From: Brevibacterium sp. CBA3109
GTDB taxonomy: Bacteria > Actinomycetota > Actinomycetes > Actinomycetales > Brevibacteriaceae
Length of the DNA stretch: 64,000 bases
Assembly (NCBI RefSeq): GCF_040256645.1
Contig: NZ_CP158281.1
Span: 2,666,001-2,730,000, forward strand
Direction: 5' to 3'
Shown: positions 18,181 to 26,881 of the stretch, piece by piece
Position numbering within the stretch: the stretch's first letter is position 1
Layout: each line of letters starts with the position of its first letter
Notes under the pieces: model-generated
Told to the model about the DNA's origin: nothing
The model's database searches: none
What the model saw: the letters and a program-made list of their open reading frames with translations, nothing else
Made by a program: the position numbers and the translations under genes

Positions 18181-19212
18181 GTGCCCACACGAGATCACAG
18201 ACTGGACCGCGCCAAAGGCATCCTCATCTTCACCGTCGTCCTCGGCCACCTGCTGGCCAGGACCGGACCCTGGGATGACGACGTCCTCCGTGCGCCGATG
18301 TACCTCATCTATTCGTTCCACATGCCAGCCTTCGTCTTCCTGGCAGGGATCACGGCGAAGTCGACGAGGCTGCCCGAACGCGTCCTGACCTTCCTGGTCC
18401 TGCTGTTCACCGTGCTGCCCCTGCTGTGGGGGTGGATGTGGATCTTCGATCTGGATCCCGACTACAGCTTCCTGACTCCGTTCTGGTACTCGTGGTTCCT
18501 GCTGTCCATGGCGTACTGGATCATCACCGTGCCGTTCATCGAACGATTCCCGCGAACGGTCCTCGTCACCTCGGTGGTGGTGGGGCTCTTCGGCGGAATT
18601 CTGCCGATCCTCGACATGGAGCTCTCGGCCTCGCGGTCCATGATCTTCTGGCCCTTCTTCGTCATCGGCAAGCTCTACGGCAAACAGATCCTCGATTGGG
18701 CCGGCAGCCTGCGCATCTGGCAGAAGCTGTTCTTCACGGCCGCCGCACTGGGCACGATCGGCTACTTCTATCTCGACAACGTCGATTACTACTGGTTCTA
18801 CGGCAGCCTCAACTTCGCTCACTTCGACGTCAGCATTCCGGAAGGCGTCGGCCTCCGACTCATCATCGACATCGGCTCTGTTCTGATGACTCTGATGCTG
18901 CTCATGTGGGTGGGCGACAAGGACACGTACATTGCCAAGATCGGCCGCCACAGCCTGGCGATCTACGTCGTCCACGGGTTCGTCGTCCGCGGTCTCCAGC
19001 CTCTCCTCGATGACACCCAGGACGTGCTCAGCACCCCCCTGATCCTCATCATCTGTCTCGTCCTGGCACTGCTCATCACATATGTACTGTCCTGGGGCCC
19101 GATCGAGAGAGCCCTGCGCTGGTATTCCTCGACCGTGACCCGACTGCTGCTCGCCCCGTTTGCGCTATTGCGTCCGAAGCCCGGCAGACACTCGGAGAAG
19201 ACTTCTTCGTAG
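18181..19212 (+). CDS. Membrane acyltransferase (acyltransferase-3 / fucose 4-O-acetylase-like)
   Basis: About 343 residues with some ten hydrophobic segments. It begins with 'DHRLDRAKGILIFTVVLGHLL', the family's conserved start where the His in the first TM is thought to be catalytic, followed by 'SFHMPAFVFLAGI'. It likely O-acylates a cell-envelope sugar or lipid. The GTG at 18181 is preferred: TATCGT at 18169-18174 puts a leaderless transcript start there and no ribosome binding site is seen. The frame opens at 18136 and a second GTG is at 18178. Stand-alone gene; substrate unknown. Confidence 0.82.
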   Translation: MPTRDHRLDRAKGILIFTVVLGHLLARTGPWDDDVLRAPMYLIYSFHMPAFVFLAGITAKSTRLPERVLTFLVLLFTVLPLLWGWMWIFDLDPDYSFLTPFWYSWFLLSMAYWIITVPFIERFPRTVLVTSVVVGLFGGILPILDMELSASRSMIFWPFFVIGKLYGKQILDWAGSLRIWQKLFFTAAALGTIGYFYLDNVDYYWFYGSLNFAHFDVSIPEGVGLRLIIDIGSVLMTLMLLMWVGDKDTYIAKIGRHSLAIYVVHGFVVRGLQPLLDDTQDVLSTPLILIICLVLALLITYVLSWGPIERALRWYSSTVTRLLLAPFALLRPKPGRHSEKTSS

Positions 19213-19394
19213 GCCCCTCCCCTAGCAATATGAAGCTTCGGAGTCACTAGAAGACGACTTCGACCGTCATATGACTCCATTATGTCGATGTGACGTCGGC
19301 AACTCCGCCGAAGATGGTTGTATGCGAAGAGTTCGGGCGTTGCGCCTGAGCGAGTTCAATCGCCTGTCCTCGACCTTCCTTACGGAGAGCACCC

Positions 19395-20444
19395 ATGACT
19401 CAGCCCAACCCGTTGACCGAACGCCTCGACGCCGGACCAGTGATCTGCGCCGAAGGATTCCTGTTCGAACTCGAAAAGCGCGGCTATCTGTCCGCCGGAG
19501 AATTCGTGCCTGAGGTCGCACTCGAATTCCCTGACGCTCTGCGGTCCCTGCACGTGGACTTCCAGCGCGCAGGCTCGGACATCGTCGAAGCCTTCACCTA
19601 CAACGGCCACCGCGAGAAGATGCGGGTCATCGGCAAGGAAGACCTGCTCGAACCTCTCAATCGCTCCGCCCTGCAGATCGCCCGCAGCGTTGCCGACGCA
19701 AAGCCCGGCAATTTCATGGCCGGAAACATCTCGAACTCCAACATCTGGGATCCCGAGAACGCAGATCGCCAGGCCGAGGTTCGTGCCATGTTCACCGAGA
19801 TGGTGGGCTGGGCCGTGGACGAAGGCGCCGACCTCATCATCGGTGAGACGTTCTACTTCGCCGGTGAGGCCATCGCTGCGGCGGAAATCGCCAAGGCCAG
19901 CGGGCTGCCCGTCGTCCTCACCCTCGCGCCCATGGCCTTTCAGCAGATGGCCGACGGTGTGGGCATCGTGGAGACGGCACAGAAGCTCGAGCAGCTGGGC
20001 GTCGACGTCGTCGGCCTCAACTGCTTCCGTGGACCCGCGACGATGCTGCCATGGCTGAAGGAGATCCGCGCGGCCGTGTCCTGTCACGTCGGTGCCCTGC
20101 CCATCCCCTACCGCACGACGGCAGATGAGCCCACCTTCTTCAATCTCTCCGACCCTCATGCCGCAGTGCACTCGCCGCATGGTCGCACCTTCCCCACGGC
20201 TCTCGATCCGCTGCAGACGAACCGCTACGAGATCGGCTCCTTCGCGAAGGAAGTCTACGACCTGGGCACCAACTACATCGGCGTGTGCTGCGGCGCAACG
20301 CCGATGCACATCCGTGAGGTCGCCGAGGCGGTCGGCCTGACCACCGATGCCAGCCGGTTCTCGGAAAACATGAAGAACCACTTCATGTACGGCGACAACG
20401 AACGCCTCGCCGACAACGTCGTCGCCCTCGGCTCCACCGCCTGA
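19395..20444 (+). CDS. Homocysteine S-methyltransferase family protein
   Basis: 349 residues of the zinc-dependent S-methyltransferase/BHMT barrel. Zinc ligands appear as the Cys in 'VVGLNCFRGP' near residue 218 and the Cys pair in 'IGVCCGATP' near 301. 'EAFTYNGHREKM' resembles the homocysteine-binding loop. The protein transfers a methyl group from a donor such as betaine, dimethylsulfonio compounds or S-methylmethionine to homocysteine; the donor cannot be predicted. GGAGAGCACCC precedes the ATG. The 182-bp upstream gap contains the palindrome GTCATATGAC (19266-19275), a possible operator. Confidence 0.85.
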   Translation: MTQPNPLTERLDAGPVICAEGFLFELEKRGYLSAGEFVPEVALEFPDALRSLHVDFQRAGSDIVEAFTYNGHREKMRVIGKEDLLEPLNRSALQIARSVADAKPGNFMAGNISNSNIWDPENADRQAEVRAMFTEMVGWAVDEGADLIIGETFYFAGEAIAAAEIAKASGLPVVLTLAPMAFQQMADGVGIVETAQKLEQLGVDVVGLNCFRGPATMLPWLKEIRAAVSCHVGALPIPYRTTADEPTFFNLSDPHAAVHSPHGRTFPTALDPLQTNRYEIGSFAKEVYDLGTNYIGVCCGATPMHIREVAEAVGLTTDASRFSENMKNHFMYGDNERLADNVVALGSTA

Positions 20445-20592
20445 GCGCAGCATCCGGCAGCACCGCCTGAGCACAGTTTGCCTCCGCCCGAGTACAGTCA
20501 GCCTTCGCCCGAGTCGCGAACACCTGGGCAACCGAGCATCTCCTCCTCGACACCCCGCATCACTCGACACCACGCACCACTCGACACCACGC

Positions 20593-20644
20593 ACCAACGG
20601 GACCAAAAGACCCCAGTGCAACGGGACGTTTTGGCGCTGAGTGT
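20593..20644. repeat. Palindromic repeat element, copy A
   Basis: Imperfect inverted repeat with CCAAAA/TTTTGG outer pairs and a centre around GTGCAACGGG. Its right half (GTGCAACGGG, then GTTTTGGCGCT and GTGTG) is shared with copy B 140 bp away. It could be a REP-like element or a terminator of the methyltransferase gene. Confidence 0.65.
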
Positions 20645-20731
20645 GTGCAGCGGAACTGCGGGTAGGAATAGTGCCTGCAGTGAGGGACAACCTCTTCCCC
20701 GCTGCGGCGACCAAGCTGCCCGGCGATCATC

Positions 20732-20790
20732 ACACACTAAGAGTGCCAAAACCTCCCCGTGCAACGGGGTGTTCTGGCGCTCTTGGTGTG
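20732..20790. repeat. Palindromic repeat element, copy B
   Basis: About 58 bases fold back on themselves. The outer arms (CACACTAAGAGTGCCAAAAC against GTTCTGGCGCTCTTGGTGTG) pair almost throughout with a few G-T wobbles. The inner hairpin CCCCGT-GCA-ACGGGG is perfect. It lies 73 bases beyond the aminotransferase stop. It shares its right half with copy A. Confidence 0.75.
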
Positions 20791-20862
20791 CGGAGTGAGT
20801 CACATGGCGTCGCGCTTGCCTACGGTGGTGCTACCCGCGCCTCCGCGACGAAGCAAGCAGCA

Positions 20863-22014
20863 TCAGCCCTGCGGCGTCACGCCGATCGAATCGAGTGCGG
20901 CCTCGAGACGGGAGATCGAACCGTCGATGTCGCCGAGCTTGTCGAGACCGAAGAGACCGATTCTGAAGGTCGAGAAGTCCTCCGGCTCGTCGCACTGCAG
21001 AGGAACTCCGGCAGCGATCTGGACTCCGGCTTCCTTGAAGCTCGCGCCGGTGGCCAGCTTCGGGTTGTCTGTGTGGACGACGACCACGCTGGGCGAGGCG
21101 AATTCCGGAGCCGCGACAGAAGGCAGTCCACGATCGGCGAAGACTGTGCGGACCCGGTCGCCGAGCTCGAACTGGGCGGCTGAGAGCTTGTCGAAGCCGC
21201 GCTCCTCGGTCTCGAGCATGAGCTTGGCGTTGTGCGCCAGCGAATCGGTCGGCATCGTCGCGTGATACGGCGCCCGACCCTCTTCGTACTCGTCGGCGAT
21301 GAACAGCCACTTCTTCAGATCCATGGCGAAGCTCGAGGAGGTGGACTCCTGAACCGCGGCACGCCCGGTTTCGCTGAGCATGACGTAGCCGGCGCAGGGT
21401 GAACCACTCCACCCCTTCTGTGGTGCGCTGATCAGGACGTCGACGCCCAGATCGGTCTGAGAGGCCCACACGGCACCCGAGGCGATGCAGTCGAGGACGA
21501 AGACTCCACCGACACCGTGAACCGCGTCGGCGACCTGGCGGACGTAATCATCGGGCAGGAGCATCCCAGACGCGGTTTCGACGTGGGGTGCGAACACGAC
21601 GGCTGGTCGTTCGCGCTCGATGGCGGCGACCACCTCGGCGATGGGGGCCGGAGCCCAGGCCGACTGGTGCTCGTCGCTGAGCGGTGAGGCCTTGAGCACG
21701 GTCGTCTCGCTGGCAATGGAGCCGGCGTCGAGGATCTGTGACCAGCGGAAGGAGAACAGTCCGTTGCGGACGACGAGGCACTTCTTGCCCGCCGCGAGCT
21801 GCCTGGCCACGGATTCCATGGCGTAGCTGCCGCCACCAGGGACGATGGCCACGCTATGGGCGTCGTATGCCTCGCGCAGAACGCGATTGATGTCCTGCAT
21901 CACGGAGACGAATCGCCCCGACATGTGGTTCAGCGATCGGTCGGTGAAGACCACCGAGTATTCGAGCAGGCCGTCTGGGTCAACATCTTCATGTGGCAAA
22001 GTCATGTCTCCCAC
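20863..22014 (-). CDS. Class V aminotransferase (alanine-glyoxylate / serine type)
   Basis: A 383-residue PLP enzyme. The PLP lysine is in 'ISAPQKGWSGSP' near residue 200, the PLP-ring Asp in 'VFVLDCIASGAVW' near 176, and the phosphate-binding glycine motif 'VPGGGSYAMESVARQ' near 60. It resembles alanine-glyoxylate transaminase-like proteins rather than biosynthetic SerC, so the amino donor is uncertain. The start at 22014 is a GTG; an ATG three codons in (22005) has GGGAG close by and may be the real one. Convergent with the methyltransferase gene. Confidence 0.82.
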   Translation of the reverse strand: MGDMTLPHEDVDPDGLLEYSVVFTDRSLNHMSGRFVSVMQDINRVLREAYDAHSVAIVPGGGSYAMESVARQLAAGKKCLVVRNGLFSFRWSQILDAGSIASETTVLKASPLSDEHQSAWAPAPIAEVVAAIERERPAVVFAPHVETASGMLLPDDYVRQVADAVHGVGGVFVLDCIASGAVWASQTDLGVDVLISAPQKGWSGSPCAGYVMLSETGRAAVQESTSSSFAMDLKKWLFIADEYEEGRAPYHATMPTDSLAHNAKLMLETEERGFDKLSAAQFELGDRVRTVFADRGLPSVAAPEFASPSVVVVHTDNPKLATGASFKEAGVQIAAGVPLQCDEPEDFSTFRIGLFGLDKLGDIDGSISRLEAALDSIGVTPQG

Positions 22015-22148
22015 ATTGCCACGTTCACTAAGTTTGGGCCACTATCCGGGCAGTGAATCCCACCAGCTGGTTTGCCTGTGGTCCGAGTTCACCGACACGC
22101 AGCTTTCGGGAACGGTCGATGGCTCAGAAGTGGTCGATGACGGATGGC

Positions 22149-23099
22149 TCACAGGTGGTCGATGACATGAGCGCCGGGGGCCGGGCCCGTGGTTCGCAGC
22201 GCTTCCTTGACTCCGCGCGTGGCCTGGAGCAGGACCGCAAGTTCAAGTGCGTGATGGGCGTCGCGGGCGAGGAAGCCGATCGTTGGACCCGAGCCGCTGA
22301 GCAGGGGCAGGAGCGCACCGGCGTCGCGCCCGGCCTCCATCACCTCAGCGAGCTCGGGCATCGCCGATATCGCGGCATCAGTCAGATCGTTGGCTGCCGC
22401 CGTCGCCAAGATGTCCGGATCGCCGGCGGCGAGCGCCGCGAGGACATCGGCGGGCACGACAGCCGGTTCGGGGTCGGGTGTGAGTTCGTCGAAACGTGAG
22501 TAGATCGCCGGCGTGGACAGCTGCCTCGACGAGGTGGCCATGACCCAGTGGAATGATCCGCGGGTCAGGACGGGGGTGAGTTTCTCCCCGCGGCCATGGC
22601 CGATGGCCGTTCCCCCGTGGAGGAGGAAGGCGACATCGGCGCCGACGGCGACCGCGCAGTCATGGAGGATCGACTCGTCGACTCCCCCGATGAGGTGGGC
22701 CCCACCGCACAGTGCTGCGGCCGCGTCGGCCGATCCGCCGCCCATGCCACCGGCGACGGGCACCTGTTTGTCGATGACGATGTCGAGGTCGCGCAGGACG
22801 TCGACATCGCGTTCGTCTTCGAGGGCGCTGATGAGGAGGTTGATGGCCTTGCGGGCGAAGTTCGACTCGTCCTGGGGCACCTCGGCGTCTGCGTATCGGC
22901 CGCCGACGACGATCGAGGCGCTGCCGCCGGGGACGAGGGTCAGGGTCTCATTGAGGTTGAGCGCTTGGAACACCGTCGCGAGTTCGTGGTAGCCGTCGTC
23001 GCCAGCTGTGCCCACACCGAGGTGGACGTTGATTTTGCCCGGTGCCCGCACCTTCACCGGCGTCAGGGTCGTGGGGCTCGAGTGCAGCTGCGCGCTCAT
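22149..23099 (-). CDS. ispE: 4-diphosphocytidyl-2-C-methyl-D-erythritol kinase
   Basis: Phosphorylates CDP-methylerythritol in the MEP isoprenoid pathway. The 316-residue GHMP kinase has 'VRAPGKINVHLGVG' at the N-terminus, the ATP loop 'PVAGGMGGGSADAAAAL' near residue 111 and 'LLPLLSGSGPTIGFLA' near the C-terminus. The ATG overlaps the rsmA stop by four bases (23096-23099), the usual rsmA-ispE pairing in actinobacteria, so translation is coupled. Confidence 0.96.
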   Translation of the reverse strand: MSAQLHSSPTTLTPVKVRAPGKINVHLGVGTAGDDGYHELATVFQALNLNETLTLVPGGSASIVVGGRYADAEVPQDESNFARKAINLLISALEDERDVDVLRDLDIVIDKQVPVAGGMGGGSADAAAALCGGAHLIGGVDESILHDCAVAVGADVAFLLHGGTAIGHGRGEKLTPVLTRGSFHWVMATSSRQLSTPAIYSRFDELTPDPEPAVVPADVLAALAAGDPDILATAAANDLTDAAISAMPELAEVMEAGRDAGALLPLLSGSGPTIGFLARDAHHALELAVLLQATRGVKEALRTTGPAPGAHVIDHL

Positions 23100-24061
23100 G
23101 ACTGTGCGCTTTCCTGTGGGTTTTCGGGTGTGTCCTCGTCGTCCGGTGTGAGGGTGTTGCCCGAAGTCGCACCCGCGGCGGCATTCATCGACGTCGCGCC
23201 GCGCTCCGATGCTGCGCCCGCTGCGGCGAGTCGTTCGAAGTCATCGACGCCGAGGGCTTCGCCGCGCGTTTTCGGGTCGATGCCTGCAGCGCGCAGGAGC
23301 TCTTCTGCCCGCTGGGGACCCCCGGCCCAGGTTGCCAGGGCCGCGCGCAGGGTCTTGCGACGCTGGGCGAAGGCTGCGTCGACGACACTGAACAGGCGAC
23401 GTCGCTGATCCGGGTCACGGTGGGTGCGGGTCACGTCGATGTGGACGAGTCCGGAGTCGATGTTCGGGGCCGGCCAGAACACGTTCTTGCCGATGCGTCC
23501 GGCCAGAGTGACGTCGCCATACCACTGAGCCTTGACGCTGGGCACACCATAGGTGCGCGATCCAGGGCCCGCGGCGAGGCGTTCGGCGACCTCGAGCTGG
23601 ACCATGACGAGGACTGACGTGAGGCTCGGGAAGACCTCGAGGAAATGCAGGAGCACTGGGACCGCAACGTTATAGGGCAGGTTCGCGACCAGCGCGTCGG
23701 GGGCCGTCGGCAACTCGGTGACCTTGAGCGCATCGGCGTTGATGAGCTCGAAGTTCGCGGTCTCGTCGGCAGCGGCTGCAGTCTGCCCATACTTCTCAAC
23801 CGTCGCAGGCAGGCGTGCGGCCAGGACATCGTCGATCTCAACGGCGGTGACATGGTGTCCAGCTTCCAGCAGACCCAACGTCAGCGATCCCAGGCCGGGA
23901 CCGATCTCGACGACGCTGCTGTGATCGGCAAGCTTCGCGGACGCAACGATCGAGCGCACGGTATTGGGGTCGATGACGAAGTTCTGCCCCTTCTGCTTAG
24001 TCGGGCGCAGACCGATGTCGGCGGCGATTTCGCGAATGTCGCGTGCGGTCAATAACGTCAC
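23096..24061 (-). CDS. rsmA: 16S rRNA (A1518/A1519) dimethyltransferase
   Basis: Dimethylates two adenines near the 3' end of 16S rRNA. From the GTG at 24061 the product has 321 residues and begins 'VTLLTARDIREIAADIGL', matching the family N-terminus; the open frame continues to 24310. SAM motif I is 'VVEIGPGLGSLTLGLLEAG', motif IV 'NLPYNVAVPVL', and the C-terminus carries the helical 'AQRRKTLRAALA' domain. An Ala/Thr/Glu-rich tail of about 40 residues is added. Leaderless-type promoter elements sit just upstream. Confidence 0.95.
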   Translation of the reverse strand: MTLLTARDIREIAADIGLRPTKQKGQNFVIDPNTVRSIVASAKLADHSSVVEIGPGLGSLTLGLLEAGHHVTAVEIDDVLAARLPATVEKYGQTAAAADETANFELINADALKVTELPTAPDALVANLPYNVAVPVLLHFLEVFPSLTSVLVMVQLEVAERLAAGPGSRTYGVPSVKAQWYGDVTLAGRIGKNVFWPAPNIDSGLVHIDVTRTHRDPDQRRRLFSVVDAAFAQRRKTLRAALATWAGGPQRAEELLRAAGIDPKTRGEALGVDDFERLAAAGAASERGATSMNAAAGATSGNTLTPDDEDTPENPQESAQS

Positions 24062-24068
24062 AGCCAAC

Positions 24069-24096
24069 AACTTACAGCACTCGTTGACAGGCTCAA
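24069..24096 (-). promoter_or_regulatory. Leaderless-type promoter of rsmA-ispE
   Basis: On the minus strand TTGAGC (24091-24096), a 16-bp spacer and TAAGTT (24069-24074) are followed 7 bases later by the rsmA GTG at 24061. No Shine-Dalgarno fits in that gap. This supports the GTG as both transcription and translation start. Confidence 0.6.
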
Positions 24097-24137
24097 TCAC
24101 CGAAGGATCCTGTCGCCATTTCCTTGTACTCTGAACC

Positions 24138-24179
24138 ATCGCAGTCACAGGACTGATGATCGCAGTCAGAGGACTGACG
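24138..24179. promoter_or_regulatory. Two 21-bp tandem repeats with inverted half-sites in a divergent promoter region
   Basis: Units at 24138-24158 and 24159-24179 differ at two positions. Each contains CAGTC-N4-GACTG (24142-24155 and 24163-24176). The 21-bp period is two helical turns, so a bound dimer would sit on the same face. The array lies between rsmA and the divergent methyltransferase gene, 22 bp before the latter's ATG. No cognate regulator was identified. Confidence 0.55.
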
Positions 24180-24200
24180 TCAGGACGATAGGGTGAACGT

Positions 24201-25460
24201 ATGGACCCGCAGACACTCACCGAACTCCTCGACGTCTCCGTCCTCGACCGGCTCGACCGGATCGAAGACCTCCCTGCGGATGAGCTCGCCCGATCCTCGG
24301 CGCTGCGCAAGGAAGGCTATTCCGCCGAGGTGACCGCCGGCCTGCTCACACAGGCTCAGCTGCGCAAAGACGCTGTGAAGAAGCTCGGCCCTTTCGCCGA
24401 CGACATGCTGTTCACTCGCGACGGTCTGGCCCAAGCCACACGACTGCCCGTGGCCGCCCACCACGCCCGCCGCCTCCTCGGCGAGGGCATGGACACCGGT
24501 GGCGACAAGGGCACCGACAGCAGTCCTGATTCGGCAGACCCCCCACCCACGATCGCCGATCTGGGGTGTGGGATCGGCGTCGACTCCTTCGCCTTCGCCG
24601 GGATGGGCGCCCAGGTCACCGCCGTCGACGCGGACGAGGTCACCGCGGCCATCGCCAGCTTCAACCTCCGCCACCTGACCAATGCCAGCGTCGACCATGC
24701 CCGCGCCGAAGACATCGACACGTCCGCATTCGACGCCCTGTGGTTCGACCCGGCCCGCCGCACGGTCGGGAAAGGCACCAAAGGCGGGTCCACCGCACGC
24801 ATCTTCGACCCCGAAGACTTCTCCCCCTCCCTGTCATGGGTCATCGACAAGGCGATCGCGGCGAAGGCCGCGGGGGTCAAACTCGGACCAGCACTCGACC
24901 ACAGCCTCATCCCCGATGAGGCCGAGGCGCAATGGGTCTCCCACCTGGGCGAAGTCGTCGAGGTCTGCCTCTACTTCGGTGCCGCCCGGCAGCGTCCCGG
25001 ACGCAGCGCCCTCATCATGGGCGACCGCACGCTCCTCGTCCACGAAGACGATCTGCCCGACGACGATGAGGACGACCTCGGCGAAGTCGGCCACTACCTC
25101 CTCGAACCCGACGGAGCGATCGTGCGCGCCGGGCTCGTCACCGCTCTGTGCGGACCGCTGCAGGCTCGCCGCGTCCACCCGAAGATCGCCTATCTGACCA
25201 CCGACGTCGAACCCACCGGGCCGGCCGCGGCCGGGGTCACCTCCTATCAGGTCACCGATGTGCTGCCCGCGAAGATCCCGAGCCTGCGCAAGGCCCTCGT
25301 CAGCCGTGGCATCGGTTCGGTCGTGATCAAAAAACGCGGAGCTGATATTGTTCCTGACCAGGTCAGGCGTCAGCTCAAACTGCCGGCAGGAGACAAGGCG
25401 ACACTGGTATTCACCCGCCTGGGTGACCGTCATGTCGTCCTCCTGACCCAACCCTGCTGA
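24201..25460 (+). CDS. Class I SAM-dependent methyltransferase with THUMP-like C-terminal domain
   Basis: A 419-residue protein. After a helical N-terminal domain come SAM motif I 'IADLGCGIGVDSFAFAGMG' near residue 118, the acidic 'VTAVDADEVT', and 'DALWFDPARR' near 183 (a D-P-x-R variant of the catalytic motif IV of nucleic-acid methylases). The last 70 residues, 'KIPSLRKALVSRGIGSVVI' onward, are the THUMP-like RNA-binding domain of actinobacterial proteins. An RNA substrate is likely but unidentified. AGGGTG stands 6-11 bases before the ATG. Its divergent position next to rsmA suggests shared control of RNA modification. Confidence 0.85.
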   Translation: MDPQTLTELLDVSVLDRLDRIEDLPADELARSSALRKEGYSAEVTAGLLTQAQLRKDAVKKLGPFADDMLFTRDGLAQATRLPVAAHHARRLLGEGMDTGGDKGTDSSPDSADPPPTIADLGCGIGVDSFAFAGMGAQVTAVDADEVTAAIASFNLRHLTNASVDHARAEDIDTSAFDALWFDPARRTVGKGTKGGSTARIFDPEDFSPSLSWVIDKAIAAKAAGVKLGPALDHSLIPDEAEAQWVSHLGEVVEVCLYFGAARQRPGRSALIMGDRTLLVHEDDLPDDDEDDLGEVGHYLLEPDGAIVRAGLVTALCGPLQARRVHPKIAYLTTDVEPTGPAAAGVTSYQVTDVLPAKIPSLRKALVSRGIGSVVIKKRGADIVPDQVRRQLKLPAGDKATLVFTRLGDRHVVLLTQPC

Positions 25461-25530
25461 ACCGCTTACCCTGCTCAATTGATCCACCGCTGCTCTACGC
25501 CCTTAGTCCCACCCCACCAGGAGAGTCCCC

Positions 25531-26367
25531 ATGAACCGCTCCGACGTTCTCATCACCGCCGACGAACTCCTCGCTCGCCTCGCCGACGATGGATCCACGC
25601 CGAGGCTGCTCGACGTCCGCTGGACACTGCAGAAGCCCGACGGCCGCGACGACTTCACCGCCGGGCACATCCCCGGAGCCATCTACGTCGACCTGGACAC
25701 GGAACTCGCCGCACACTCCGACCACGACCCCACCGCGGGACGTCACCCGCTGCCATCTGCCGAAGCATTCCAGGACCAGGTCCGGGCCTGGGGCATCGAC
25801 CAGCTCACCGAGGTCGTCGTCTATGACGACAATTCGGGTCAGGGAGCCGCCCGTGCATGGTGGCTGCTGCAGTGGGCGGGAATGAAGGCCCGGGTCCTCG
25901 ACGGCGGCCTGAACGCATTTGTTGCGGCCGGAGGGGAATTGGCTACCGGAGTCGGCGCCCCCGTGCAGCCGAGCACCGTGACGATCTCCCCCGATTCGAT
26001 GCCCGTCATCGACGCCGATGCTGCGTCGGCCTGGACAGGAGTCCTGCTCGATGCGCGGGCCGGCGAGCGTTTCCGTGGAGACAGCGAACCGCTCGACTCA
26101 CAGGCCGGCCACATTCCCGGCGCCACGAACGCGCCCGCCAGCGAGAACACCGCCGATGGCAAGTTCCTTGACGAGGAATCTCTGCGCTCGCGCTTCTCGG
26201 CCCTCGGCGCTCTCGACCAGCCCGTCGGCGTCTACTGCGGTTCAGGCGTCAGCGCCTGCCACAATGCGCTGGCTCTGGCGAGCCTCGGTGTCGAGGCGAG
26301 CCTCTACCCGGCCAGCTGGTCGGGATGGTCCTCCGATCCCGCCCGTCCGGTCGCCACGGGAGCCTGA
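25531..26367 (+). CDS. sseA: Sulfurtransferase (thiosulfate / 3-mercaptopyruvate)
   Basis: 278 residues with two rhodanese domains. The inactive N-terminal one has 'LLDVRWTLQKPDGRDDF' and 'GHIPGAIYVDLD'; the C-terminal one carries the active cysteine in 'GVYCGSGVSACHNALAL' near residue 237. It transfers sulfane sulfur from mercaptopyruvate or thiosulfate to thiols or cyanide. The loop CGSGVS resembles the mercaptopyruvate type more than the CRKGVT of thiosulfate rhodanese. AGGAGAG precedes the ATG. It probably ends at the strong hairpin about 115 bp downstream. Confidence 0.92.
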   Translation: MNRSDVLITADELLARLADDGSTPRLLDVRWTLQKPDGRDDFTAGHIPGAIYVDLDTELAAHSDHDPTAGRHPLPSAEAFQDQVRAWGIDQLTEVVVYDDNSGQGAARAWWLLQWAGMKARVLDGGLNAFVAAGGELATGVGAPVQPSTVTISPDSMPVIDADAASAWTGVLLDARAGERFRGDSEPLDSQAGHIPGATNAPASENTADGKFLDEESLRSRFSALGALDQPVGVYCGSGVSACHNALALASLGVEASLYPASWSGWSSDPARPVATGA

Positions 26368-26422
26368 ACCGACGGGGCCGACGTAGCTGCAGTCTCACCC
26401 GAGCCGCAGTCTCCAAACTCGT

Positions 26423-26473
26423 CTGCACCCGAACCGCGTCCGCACCCGAACCGCGTCCGCACCCGAACCGCGC
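26423..26473. repeat. 17-bp tandem repeat, three units
   Basis: Units at 26423, 26440 and 26457 follow CYGCACCCGAACCGCGY. They stand 55 bases after the sseA stop and just before the terminator hairpin. Each unit is nearly identical, which suggests recent slippage. Confidence 0.85.
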
Positions 26474-26480
26474 AACGGTG

Positions 26481-26526
26481 GGTATGGTCTCTTCGAACTC
26501 AGCGCTGAATTCGAAGAGACCATACC
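26481..26526. terminator. 46-base palindrome downstream of sseA
   Basis: GGTATGGTCTCTTCGAA at 26481-26497 pairs perfectly with its complement at 26510-26526. The 12-base centre is itself palindromic except for one mismatch. A weak T content follows (cgtttgtcgtt). It probably terminates sseA transcription or protects its 3' end. Confidence 0.8.
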
Positions 26527-26824
26527 AACCGTTTGTCGTTCACGGTGCGGCGCTGGTCGTTCAAGGTGCGGCACCGCCTGACCAGCGGCCACCAACCGGC
26601 TTTGGGCGGCGGCAGCCGGATGTGGTCCGTGATCCGTCCGCACACGGTTGCCATGTAAGCCGATTTGTTACATAAAATTCTCGAACACCGCCACAAGTGC
26701 GGCATTTCACCTCTGACATATACGCACCAGTGATCAAATGTTACAAAAAGCTAGACAATGATCAGCCCTCTGACCTGGTCTTTTACAGAATCATCTCGAA
26801 AGGATGCTCGTTTATAACAAAAAC

Positions 26825-26850
26825 GTGACATTGGGTCACTGATTGGTTAC
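26825..26850. promoter_or_regulatory. GTNAC direct-repeat cluster, MtrA-box-like
   Basis: On the minus strand this reads GTAAC-N6-GTGAC-N5-GTCAC, three direct GTNAC pentamers spaced about one helical turn apart. The actinobacterial response regulator MtrA binds tandem GTNAC-like words and is known to control NlpC/P60 and Rpf cell-wall hydrolases. It lies about 125 bp before an NlpC/P60 gene, which makes that assignment plausible but unproven. Confidence 0.45.
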
Positions 26851-26881
26851 AGTTGTGAGGGTCGTACACGAAAGTGACGAC

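Larger units (their letters stand above)
20445..20862. other. Repeat-rich gap between convergent genes
   Basis: No gene is supported in these 418 bp. They hold a 25-base-period duplication that includes the stop codon of the methyltransferase gene (CACCGCCTGAGC at about 20436 and 20461), two copies of ACTCGACACCACGCACC (about 20572-20605), and the two palindromic elements listed separately. Confidence 0.7.

Noticed and set aside
19380-20714. 444-residue minus-strand frame
   Set aside because: Antisense to the homocysteine methyltransferase, without recognisable motifs.
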